A stretch of DNA of 64,000 nucleotides from Amphiduros pacificus (taxonomy: Eukaryota > Annelida > Polychaeta > Phyllodocida > Hesionidae): positions 1,056,501-1,120,500 of the forward strand of contig OX439004.1 in assembly GCA_949316495.1 (NCBI GenBank), in the 5' to 3' direction. Below, one piece after another: positions 50,180 to 61,880 of the stretch (position 1 is the stretch's first letter; each line of letters starts with the position of its first letter). The notes beneath the pieces were generated by a model. The model saw nothing but the letters and a program-made list of their open reading frames with translations, had not been told where the DNA came from and ran no database searches. A program made the translations under genes and the position numbers.

Positions 50180-53100
50180 CTGCAAAATAATAAAACATAA
50201 ATGTATAAATGAACATAAGTTACTATTTTACAATTCAACATTATCATATCAAAGGTGTTACTTTTCATTCACTTATGTATAGAATCTTCTTTCAGGAGAT
50301 ATTTTATGAGGTGTTATGTGAATATATCAAACAAAATCATGTCCATCCCAGCTAAACTAATGAAGTAAATATCAACGAATAAAGCACAAATGCATATATG
50401 AACATAACTGTCGTTATTCTACAATTCAACATTGTGACTTCATAATTATGCATAGAATCTTGTTTTATGAGGTATATATAGAAATATACATATGAAACAA
50501 AATCATATCAATTCCAGCTAAAAAAGTATTGTGATTAATCAAAGATAAGACTTGTATGGAACGCAACATGTCCCTCATCTGTTGACCTAGATGAGAAGTA
50601 CTGACCCACATCTGGGACATGTGTACAGTACCATCCACCCGTTATCAGCTGACTTGTGGGTGGGAAAGGGGGAGTGCTAACTTACAGGATTGGTACTTAC
50701 CCACAGCTGTTATCAGCTGACTTGTGGGTGGGGAAAGGGGGAGTGCTAACTTACAGGATCGGTAGTTACCCACAGCTGTTATCAGCTGACTTGTGGGTGG
50801 GGAAAGGGGGAGTGCTAACTTACAGGATCGGTAGTTACCCACAACTGGGACGTGTGAACAGTACCATCCACCTGTTATCAGCTGACTTGTGGGTGGGAAA
50901 GGGGGAGTGCTAACTGACAGGATCGGTACTTACCCACATCTGTTATCAGCTGACTTGTGGGTGGGAAAGGGGGAGTGCTAACTGACAGGATCGGTACTTA
51001 CCCACATCTGTTATCAGCTGACTTGTGGGTGGGAAAGGGGGAGTGCTAACTGACAGGATCGGTACTTACCCACAGCTGTTATCAGCTGACTTGTGGGTGG
51101 GAAAGGGGGAGTGCTAACTTTCAGGATTGGTACTTACCCACATTTGGGACATGTGTAAAACACTGTCTGTCCTTCATCTGCAGATCGGGTTTGCCTGGTG
51201 GAGTAGGTCATCCCATCATTCCCACATCGAGCACATTTACGGTCAACCTTAAGTTGGAAAATCAATCATTTATCATGCAATAATGTATTTGTGCATTTGG
51301 GGAAGCAAATTTTTAAATATAAAATAATCTTTTCTGAACATCTAAAATAATCTTTTCTAAGCATAGAATAAAGCTTTATGTTTTGTTCCTGAAGCTTTTG
51401 TGGATCAGATTTTAGGCTCTGTTCTTTCAACTTGATATTGTAAAATTAATGGATAACAAAAAAGATATAGTGATCCAAATATTTCTGGAAAAATGTTAAG
51501 ATTTGTAGGGTATTCTAAATTTCATGATATCTTCAAATGTCTGCCAGTTTTTTTACAGTGCAGAAACTATCACTGCCAAGTGAAAATTAATAATTCATGG
51601 GTCATTTTTGTTGTTGTAAATTTGGAAACTCAAATATAATTCTATCAACATGATCAATAGAAGCTTGCGATTCAAGATGAGTCACAAACAACGAATACTT
51701 ACTGTAGGCCCTGAGAAGTCATCTGATGTAAAACCTGCTGTCTTCAACTCACGCTTGTTGAATATCACCTCAGACTTTATCTCAACTCCATCAAACTCTG
51801 AAAAGATTTTTTCACAATTTCTGAAATCCAAGAATACTAATTGTTGTTCACTGATATATGCATGTCAAGCAGAGTGGCCTCATGTGCAATATCAGATCTC
51901 ATCAGAGATATATCTAATTCTCACTACTCAAGTGGGCCCTGCTGCCACCTGTGTGTGAGGATGGTATAGCAATTCTCACTACTTGCGTGGGCCCTGCTGC
52001 CACCTGGTTAAAATCTTTCCTGTATTGGTGAACTTTGTAGATATTTAGTCAGACAGCTGTACAAGAATACTTTTAATATTATTCTGGTAACAACAGCTGA
52101 GATAACTGTAATTATTCATTTTGTAGGAACAGCTAGGAACATTAAGCAAGTGACTGACCTCTGATATATAACTGTAAGGGACAGCTGTAGCAAGTGACTG
52201 ACCTGAAGTGTGTCTATTTGGTAGGGACAGCTGTAGCAAGTGACTGACCTGTAGTGTGTCTATTTGGTAGGGACAGCTGTAGCAAGTGACTGACCTGTAG
52301 TGTGTCTATTTGGTAGGGACAGCTGTAGCAAGTGACTGACCTGTGACATCTATTTGATAGGGACAGCTGTAATAAGTGACTGACCTGTGACATCTATTTG
52401 ATAGGGACAGTTACAATAAGTGACTGACCTGTGACATCTATTTGGTAGGGACAGCTGTAGCAAGTGACTGACCTGTGACATCTATTTGATAGGGACAGCT
52501 GTAGCAAGTGACTGACCTGTGACATCTATTTGATAGGGACAGCTGTAGCAAGTGACTGACCTGTGACATCTATTTGATAGGGACAGCTGTAGCAAGTGAC
52601 TGACCTGTGACATCTATTTGATAGGGACAGCTGTAGCAAGAGACTGACCTGTGACATCTATTTGGTAGGGACAGCTGTAGCAAGTGACTGACCTGTGACA
52701 TCTATTTGATAGGGACAGCTGTAGCAAGTGACTGACCTGTGACATCTATTTGATAGGGACAGCTGTAATAGGTGACTGACCTGTGACATATATTTGATAG
52801 GGACAGCTACAATAAGTGACTGACCTGTGACATCTATTTGATAGGGACAGCTACAATAAGTGACTGACCTGTGACATCTATTTGGTAGGGACAGCTACAA
52901 TAAGTGACTGACCTGTGACATCTATTTGATAGGGACAGCTGTAGCAAGTGACTGACCTGTGACATCTATTTGATAGGGACAGCTGTAGCAAGTGACTGAC
53001 CTGTGACATCTATTTGATAGGGACAGCTACAATAAGTGACTGACCTGTGACATCTATTTGATAGGGACAGCTGTAATAAGTGACTGACCTGTGGCATCTA

Positions 53101-56100
53101 TTTGATAGGGACAGCTGTAATAAGTGACTGACCTGTGACATCTATTTGATAGGGACAGCTGTAACAAGTAACCGACCTGTGACATCTATTTGATAGGGAC
53201 AGCTGTAGCAAGTGACTGACCTGTAGTGTGTCTATTTGGTAGGGACAGCTGTAGCAAGTGACTGACCTGTAGTGTGTCTATTTGGTAGGGACAGCTGTAG
53301 CAAGTGACTGACCTGTGACATCTATTTGATAGGGACAGCTGTAATAAGTGACTGACCTGTGACATCTATTTGATAGGGACAGTTACAATAAGTGACTGAC
53401 CTGTGACATCTATTTGGTAGGGACAGCTGTAGCAAGTGACTGACCTGTGACATCTATTTGATAGGGACAGCTGTAGCAAGTGACTGACCTGTGACATCTA
53501 TTTGATAGGGACAGCTGTAGCAAGTGACTGACCTGTGACATCTATTTGATAGGGACAGCTGTAGCAAGTGACTGACCTGTGACATCTATTTGATAGGGAC
53601 AGCTGTAGCAAGAGACTGACCTGTGACATCTATTTGGTAGGGACAGCTGTAGCAAGTGACTGACCTGTGACATCTATTTGATAGGGACAGCTGTAGCAAG
53701 TGACTGACCTGTGACATCTATTTGATAGGGACAGCTGTAATAGGTGACTGACCTGTGACATATATTTGATAGGGACAGCTACAATAAGTGACTGACCTGT
53801 GACATCTATTTGATAGGGACAGCTACAATAAGTGACTGACCTGTGACATCTATTTGGTAGGGACAGCTACAATAAGTGACTGACCTGTGACATCTATTTG
53901 ATAGGGACAGCTGTAGCAAGTGACTGACCTGTGACATCTATTTGATAGGGACAGCTGTAGCAAGTGACTGACCTGTGACATCTATTTGATAGGGACAGCT
54001 ACAATAAGTGACTGACCTGTGACATCTATTTGATAGGGACAGCTGTAATAAGTGACTGACCTGTGGCATCTATTTGATAGGGACAGCTGTAATAAGTTAC
54101 TGACCTGTGACATCTATTTGATAGGGACAGCTGTAATTAGTTACTGACCTGTGACATCTATTTGATAGGGACAGCTGTAATAAGTGACTGACCTGTGACA
54201 TCTATTTGATAGGGACATATGTAATAGGTAACTGACCTGTGACATCTATTTGATAGGGACATATGTAATAGGTAACTGACCTGTGACATCTATTTGGTAG
54301 GGACAGCTGTAATAAGTGACTGACCTGTGACATCTATTTGATAGGGACAGCTGTAATAAGTAACTGACCTGTGACATCTATTTGATAGGGACAGCTGTAA
54401 TAAGTGACTGACCTGTGACATCTATTTGATAGGGACAGCTGTAATAAGTGACTGACCTGTGACATCTATTTGATAGGGACAGCTGTAATTAGTGACTGAC
54501 CTGTGACATCTATTTGATAGGGACAGCTGTAATAAGTAACTGACCTGTGACATCTATTTGATAGGGACAGCTGTAATAAGTGACTGACCTCTGACATCTA
54601 TTTGATAGGGACAGCTGTAATGAGTGACTGACCTGTGACATCTATTTGATTGGGACAGCTACAATAAGTGACTGACCTGTGACATCTATTTGGTAGGGAC
54701 ATCTGTAATAAGTAACTGACCTGTGACATCTATTTGGTAGGGACAGCTGTAATAAGTGACTGACCTGTGACATCTATTTGATAGGGACAGCTGTAATAAG
54801 TGACTGACCTGTGACATCTATTTGATAGGGACAGCTGTAATAAGTGACTGACCTGTGACATCTATTTGATAGGGACAGCTGTAATAAGTTACTGACCTGT
54901 TACATCTATTTGATAGGGACAGCTGTAATGAGTGACTGACCTGTGACATCTATTTGATTGGGACAGCTACAATAAGTGACTGACCTGTGACATCTATTTG
55001 GTAGGGACAGCTGTAATAAGTGACTGACCTGTGACATCTATTTGATAGGGACAGTTACAATAAGTGACTGACCTGTGACATCTATTTGGTAGGGACAGCT
55101 GTAGCAAGTGACTGACCTGTGACATCTATTTGATAGGGACTGCTGTAGCAAGTGACTGACCTGTGACATCTATTTGATAGGGACAGCTGTAGCAAGTGAC
55201 TGACCTGTGACATCTATTTGATAGGGACAGCTGTAGCAAGTGACTGACCTGTGACATCTATTTGATAGGGACAGCTGTAGCAAGAGACTGACCTGTGACA
55301 TCTATTTGGTAGGGACAGCTGTAGCAAGTGACTGACCTGTGACATCTATTTGATAGGGACAGCTGTAATAAGTGACTGACCTGTGACATCTATTTGATAG
55401 GGACAGTTACAATAAGTGACTGGCCTGTGACATCTATTTGGTAGGGACAGCTGTAGCAAGTGACTGACCTGTGACATCTATTTGATAGGGACAGCTGTAG
55501 CAAGTGACTGACCTGTGACATCTATTTGATAGGGACAGCTGTAGCAAGTGACTGACCTGTGACATCTATTTGATAGGGACAGCTGTAGCAAGTGACTGAC
55601 CTGTGACATCTATTTGATAGGGACAGCTGTAGCAAGAGACTGACCTGTGACATCTATTTGGTAGGGACAGCTGTAGCAAGTGACTGACCTGTGACATCTA
55701 TTTGATAGGGACAGCTGTAGCAAGTGACTGACCTGTGACATCTATTTGATAGGGACAGCTGTAATAGGTGACTGACCTGTGACATATATTTGATAGGGAC
55801 AGCTACAATAAGTGACTGACCTGTGACATCTATTTGATAGGGACAGCTACAATAAGTGACTGACCTGTGACATCTATTTGGTAGGGACAGCTACAATAAG
55901 TGACTGACCTGTGACATCTATTTGATAGGGACAGCTGTAGCAAGTGACTGACCTGTGACATCTATTTGATAGGGACAGCTGTAGCAAGTGACTGACCTGT
56001 GACATCTATTTGATAGGGACAGCTACAATAAGTGACTGACCTGTGACATCTATTTGATAGGGACAGCTGTAATAAGTGACTGACCTGTGGCATCTATTTG

Positions 56101-59100
56101 ATAGGGACAGCTGTAATAAGTGACTGACCTGTGACATCTATTTGATAGGGACAGCTGTAACAAGTAACCGACCTGTGACATCTATTTGATAGGGACAGCT
56201 GTAGCAAGTGACTGACCTGTAGTGTGTCTATTTGGTAGGGACAGCTGTAGCAAGTGACTGACCTGTAGTGTGTCTATTTGGTAGGGACAGCTGTAGCAAG
56301 TGACTGACCTGTGACATCTATTTGATAGGGACAGCTGTAATAAGTGACTGACCTGTGACATCTATTTGATAGGGACAGTTACAATAAGTGACTGACCTGT
56401 GACATCTATTTGGTAGGGACAGCTGTAGCAAGTGACTGACCTGTGACATCTATTTGATAGGGACAGCTGTAGCAAGTGACTGACCTGTGACATCTATTTG
56501 ATAGGGACAGCTGTAGCAAGTGACTGACCTGTGACATCTATTTGATAGGGACAGCTGTAGCAAGTGACTGACCTGTGACATCTATTTGATAGGGACAGCT
56601 GTAGCAAGAGACTGACCTGTGACATCTATTTGGTAGGGACAGCTGTAGCAAGTGACTGACCTGTGACATCTATTTGATAGGGACAGCTGTAGCAAGTGAC
56701 TGACCTGTGACATCTATTTGATAGGGACAGCTGTAATAGGTGACTGACCTGTGACATATATTTGATAGGGACAGCTACAATAAGTGACTGACCTGTGACA
56801 TCTATTTGATAGGGACAGCTACAATAAGTGACTGACCTGTGACATCTATTTGGTAGGGACAGCTACAATAAGTGACTGACCTGTGACATCTATTTGATAG
56901 GGACAGCTGTAGCAAGTGACTGACCTGTGACATCTATTTGATAGGGACAGCTGTAGCAAGTGACTGACCTGTGACATCTATTTGATAGGGACAGCTACAA
57001 TAAGTGACTGACCTGTGACATCTATTTGATAGGGACAGCTGTAATAAGTGACTGACCTGTGGCATCTATTTGATAGGGACAGCTGTAATAAGTTACTGAC
57101 CTGTGACATCTATTTGATAGGGACAGCTGTAATTAGTGACTGACCTGTGACATCTATTTGATAGGGACAGCTGTAATAAGTGACTGACCTGTGACATCTA
57201 TTTGATAGGGACATATGTAATAGGTAACTGACCTGTGACATCTATTTGATAGGGACATATGTAATAGGTAACTGACCTGTGACATCTATTTGGTAGGGAC
57301 AGCTGTAATAAGTGACTGACCTGTGACATCTATTTGATAGGGACAGCTGTAATAAGTAACTGACCTGTGACATCTATTTGATAGGGACAGCTGTAATAAG
57401 TGACTGACCTGTGACATCTATTTGATAGGGACAGCTGTAATAAGTGACTGACCTGTGACATCTATTTGATAGGGACAGCTGTAATTAGTGACTGACCTGT
57501 GACATCTATTTGATAGGGACAGCTGTAATAAGTAACTGACCTGTGACATCTATTTGATAGGGACAGCTGTAATAAGTGACTGACCTCTGACATCTATTTG
57601 ATAGGGACAGCTGTAATGAGTGACTGACCTGTGACATCTATTTGATTGGGACAGCTACAATAAGTGACTGACCTGTGACATCTATTTGGTAGGGACATCT
57701 GTAATAAGTAACTGACCTGTGACATCTATTTGGTAGGGACAGCTGTAATAAGTGACTGACCTGTGACATCTATTTGATAGGGACAGCTGTAATAAGTGAC
57801 TGACCTGTGACATCTATTTGATAGGGACAGCTGTAATAAGTGACTGACCTGTGACATCTATTTGATAGGGACAGCTGTAATAAGTTACTGACCTGTTACA
57901 TCTATTTGATAGGGACAGCTGTAATGAGTGACTGACCTGTGACATCTATTTGATTGGGACAGCTACAATAAGTGACTGACCTGTGACATCTATTTGGTAG
58001 GGACAGCTGTAATAAGTGACTGACCTGTGACATCTATTTGATAGGGACAGTTACAATAAGTGACTGACCTGTGACATCTATTTGGTAGGGACAGCTGTAG
58101 CAAGTGACTGACCTGTGACATCTATTTGATAGGGACAGCTGTAGCAAGTGACTGACCTGTGACATCTATTTGATAGGGACAGCTGTAGCAAGTGACTGAC
58201 CTGTGACATCTATTTGATAGGGACAGCTGTAGCAAGTGACTGACCTGTGACATCTATTTGATAGGGACAGCTGTAGCAAGAGACTGACCTGTGACATCTA
58301 TTTGGTAGGGACAGCTGTAGCAAGTGACTGACCTGTGACATCTATTTGATAGGGACAGCTGTAATAAGTGACTGACCTGTGACATCTATTTGATAGGGAC
58401 AGTTACAATAAGTGACTGGCCTGTGACATCTATTTGGTAGGGACAGCTGTAGCAAGTGACTGACCTGTGACATCTATTTGATAGGGACAGCTGTAGCAAG
58501 TGACTGACCTGTGACATCTATTTGATAGGGACAGCTGTAGCAAGAGACTGACCTGTGACATCTATTTGGTAGGGACAGCTGTAGCAAGTGACTGACCTGT
58601 GACATCTATTTGATAGGGACAGCTGTAATAAGTGACTGACCTGTGACATCTATTTGATAGGGACAGTTACAATAAGTGACTGGCCTGTGACATCTATTTG
58701 GTAGGGACAGCTGTAGCAAGTGACTGACCCGTGACATCTATTTGATAGGGACAGCTGTAGCAAGTGACTGACCTGTGACATCTATTTGATAGGGACAGCT
58801 GTAGCAAGTGACTGACCTGTGACATCTATTTGATAGGGACAGCTGTAGCAAGTGACTGACCTGTGACATCTATTTGATAGGGACAGCTGTAGCAAGTGAC
58901 TGACCTGTGACATCTATTTGATAGGGACAGCTGTAATAGGTGACTGACCTGTGACATATATTTGATAGGGACAGCTACAATAAGTGACTGACCTGTGACA
59001 TCTATTTGATAGGGACAGCTACAATAAGTGACTGACCTGTGACATCTATTTGGTAGGGACAGCTACAATAAGTGACTGACCTGTGACATCTATTTGATAG

Positions 59101-61754
59101 GGACAGCTGTAGCAAGTGACTGACCTGTGACATCTATTTGATAGGGACAGCTGTAGCAAGTGACTGACCTGTGACATCTATTTGATAGGGACAGCTACAA
59201 TTAGTGACTGACCTGTGACATCTATTTGATAGGGACAGCTGTAATAAGTGACTGACCTGTGGCATCTATTTGATAGGGACAGCTGTAATAAGTGACTGAC
59301 CTGTGACATCTATTTGATAGGGACAGCTGTAATTAGTGACTGACCTGTGACATCTATTTGATAGGGACAGCTGTAATAAGTGACTGACCTGTGACATCTA
59401 TTTGATAGGGACATATGTAATAGGTAACTGACCTGTGACATCTATTTGATAGGGACATATGTAATAGGTAACTGACCTGTGACATCTATTTGGTAGGGAC
59501 AGCTGTAATAAGTGACTGACCTGTGACATCTATTTGATAGGGACAGCTGTAATAAGTGACTGACCTGTGACATCTATTTGGTAGGGACAGCTGTAGCAAG
59601 TGACTGACCTGTGACATCTATTTGATAGGGACAGCTGCAATAAGTGACTGACCTGTGACATTTATTTGATAGGGACAGCTACAATAAGTGACTGACCTGT
59701 GATATATATTTGATAGGGACAGCTACAATAAGTGACTGGACTGTGACATCTATTTGATAGGGACAGCTGTAATAAGTGACTGACCTGTGACATCTATTTG
59801 ATAGGGACAGCTGCAATAAGTGACTAACATGTGACATATATTTGGTAGGGACAGCTGTAGCAAGTGACTGACCTGTGACATCTATTTGATAGGGACAGCT
59901 GCAATAAGTGACTAACATGTGACATATATTTGGTAGGGACAGCTGTAATAAGTGACTGACCTGTGACATCTATTTGATAGGGACAGCTGCAATAAGTGAC
60001 TGACCTGTGACATATATTTGATAGGGACAGCTGTAACAAGTAACTGACCTGTGACATCTATTTGGTAGGGACAGCTGTAATAAGTGACTGACCTGTGACA
60101 TCTATTTGATAGGGACAGCTGTAATAAGTGACTGACCTGTGACATCTATTTGATAGGGACAGCTGTAACAAGTGACTGACCTGTGACATCTATTTGATAG
60201 GGACAGCTGTAACAAGTGACTGACCTGTGACATCTATTTGATAGGGACAGCTGTAACAAGTGACTGACCTGTGACATCTATTTGATAGGGACAGCTGTAA
60301 CAAGTGACTGACCTGTGACATCTATTTGATAGGGACAGCTGTAACAAGTGACTGACCTGTGACATCTATTTGATAGGGACAGCTGTAACAAGTGACTGAC
60401 CTGTGACATATATTTGATAGGGACAGCTGTAATAAGTGACTGAACTGTGACATCTATTTGGTAGGGACAGCTGTAATTAATGACTGACCTGTGACATGTA
60501 TTTGGTAGGGACAGCTGTAATAAGTGACTGACCTGTGACATCTATTTGATAGGGACAGCTGTAATAAGTGACTGACCTGTGACATCTATTTGATAGGGAC
60601 AGCTGTAATAAGTGACTGACCTGTGACATCTATTTGATAGGGACAGCTGTAATAAGTGACTGACCTGTGACATCTATTTGATAGGGACAGCTGTAATAAG
60701 TGACTGACCTGTGACATCTATTTGGTAGGGACAGCTACAATAAGTGACTGACCTGTGACATCTATTTGATAGGGACAGCTGTAGCAAGTGACTGACCTGT
60801 GACATCTATTTGATAGGGACAGCTGTAATAAGTGACTGACCTGTGACATCTATTTGATAGGGACAGCTGTAATAAGTGACTGACCTGTGACATCTATTTG
60901 GTAGGGACAGCTGTAATAAGTGACTGACCTCTGACATATATTTGATAGGGACAGCTGTAATAAGTGACTGACCTCTGACATCTATTTGATAGGGACAGCT
61001 GTAATAAGTGACTGACCTGTGACATCTATTTGGTAGGGATAGCTGTAATAAGTGACTGACCTCTGACATATATTTGATAGGGACAGATGTAATAAGTGAC
61101 TGACCTGTGGCATCTATTTGATAGGGACAGCTGTAATAAGTGACTGACCTCTGACATCTATTTGATAGGGACAGATGTAATAAGTGACTGACCTATAGTG
61201 TGTCTATTTGATAGGGACAGCTGTAATAAGTGACTGACCTGTGACATCTATTTGGTAGGGACAGCTACAATAAGTGACTGACCTGTGACATCTATTTGGT
61301 AAGGACAGCTGCAATAAGTGACTGACCTGTGACATCTATTTGGTAGGGACATCTGTAATAAGTGACTGACCTGTGACATCTATTTGGTAGGGACATCTGT
61401 TAAAAGTGACTGACCTGTGACATCTATTTGATAGGGACAGCTGTAATAGGTAACTGACTTGTGACATCTATTTGATAGGGACAGATGTAATAAGTGACTG
61501 ACTCTGACATCTATTTGATAGGGACATATGTAATAAGTGATTGACCTGTGGCATATATTTGTTAGGGACAGCTGTAATAAGTGACTGACCTCTGACATCT
61601 ATTTGATAGGGACAGCTGCAATAAGTGACTGACCTGTGACATCTATTTGATAGGGACAGCTGTAGCAGTTGACAACGTCAGCATCACCAGGCAGTGGGAG
61701 GATACCACCACATTCTGGGCAGAAGTCTATGTCACTCTCAAAATGTTGTGCCAT
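50155..61754 (-). CDS. POLR1H: RNA polymerase I subunit RPA12 (ZNRD1 / POLR1H), four exons
   Basis: Exons (minus order) 61754-61634, 51797-51703, 51247-51138, 50179-50155; phases 1, 0 and 2 agree and total 351 nt, 116 aa plus stop (human is 126 aa). The N-terminal zinc ribbon reads [20 protein letters not shown] and [13 protein letters not shown], the middle [18 protein letters not shown], and the C-terminal TFIIS-like ribbon [32 protein letters not shown], ending GLQEQEYS. The [10 protein letters not shown] loop contains the Asp-Glu pair that supports RNA cleavage in the Pol I active site. The gene product acts in the nucleolus in rRNA transcription and proofreading. Start chosen at MAQHF: good Kozak context (A at -3, G at +4) and family length; the frame is open 42 codons further upstream. 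Intron 1 is almost wholly minisatellite. Confidence 0.93.
50600..51137 (-). repeat. Tandem repeats (68-96 bp) carrying the POLR1H exon-3 donor
   Basis: Seven units on the + strand start with TTATCAGCTGACTTGTGGGT at 50642, 50710, 50779, 50875, 50943, 51011 and 51079 (periods 68, 69, 96, 68, 68, 68). On the minus strand each holds TGTGGGTAAGTACC or a variant, as at the true donor (51132-51137). The 96-bp unit and the segment at 50600-50640 also keep about 20 bases of exon 3 (ACACATGTCCCAGATGTG). Confidence 0.92.
51138..51247 (-). CDS. POLR1H: POLR1H exon 3 (C-terminal zinc ribbon)
   Basis: 110 nt, phase 0 to 2. Starts [20 protein letters not shown] and ends YTCPKC plus GG, donor GTAAGT. Its donor region is repeated in intron 3. 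Confidence 0.95.
51248..51702 (-). other. POLR1H intron 2
   Basis: 455 bp of AT-rich sequence with no repeat expansion and no other feature, in contrast to introns 1 and 3. Confidence 0.8.
51703..51797 (-). CDS. POLR1H: POLR1H exon 2 (linker)
   Basis: 95 nt, after TCTTTTCAG and before GTAAGT, phase 1 to 0. Encodes [20 protein letters not shown] and [11 protein letters not shown], matching the linker of RPA12 in length and pattern. Confidence 0.85.
51798..52088 (-). other. Unique end of POLR1H intron 1
   Basis: About 290 bp of non-repeat sequence between exon 2 and the decayed end of the array; it contains the acceptor of exon 2. A short duplicated phrase (GGGCCCTGCTGCCACCTG) occurs at 51933 and 51989. 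Confidence 0.7.
52089..61663 (-). repeat. 44-bp minisatellite (about 215 units) made from the POLR1H exon 1/intron 1 junction
   Basis: The minus-strand unit is ACAGCTGTCCCTATCAAATA GATGTCACAG (last 30 bases of exon 1), followed by GTCAGTCACTTATT (first 14 of intron 1). The array runs without a break from inside exon 1 to about 52089. Variants include TATATTTG, a GTAGTGTGTC form (46 bp), TAGCAAG, TACAATAAG and GGACATATG types. Larger duplications of 972, 2996 and 2200 bp are superimposed. Frames through it on the minus strand (59679-61069 and others) are products of the repeat. Confidence 0.97.
61634..61754 (-). CDS. POLR1H: POLR1H exon 1 (N-terminal zinc ribbon)
   Basis: 121 nt, Met at 61754-61752, four zinc ligands in CPEC and CYSC. 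Ends GATGTCACAG/GTCAGT in phase 1. The last 30 bases are the exon part of the 44-bp repeat unit. Confidence 0.93.
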
Positions 61755-61880
61755 ATTGTTTCTGGAAATATCAACATAAAAAAAATTATAAAAAGCGTTC
61801 ACTGCATTCATTGCCTCTGTAATGAACATAGGCTGATTGGCTGATTGTGGGTCGCCATACTGCTCCATTGAAAACAACAA

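Noticed and set aside
50645-50913. Repeat frames on both strands at the intron 3 array
   Set aside because: By-products of the 68-bp repeats.
59679-61598. Minus-strand frames with repeated [12 protein letters not shown]
   Set aside because: They run through the 44-bp array; three units of 44 give 132 bp, which keeps one frame open. Only the first unit belongs to POLR1H exon 1.
52089-61663. CRISPR-like or satellite array with spacers
   Set aside because: The units abut with no unique spacers, the context is a eukaryotic intron, and the unit derives from the neighbouring exon.
61599-61880. Use of the upstream Met (61880) as POLR1H start
   Set aside because: Would add 42 residues with no match to the family. 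The Met at 61754 gives the expected length and has a better Kozak context. The upstream part is probably 5' UTR.
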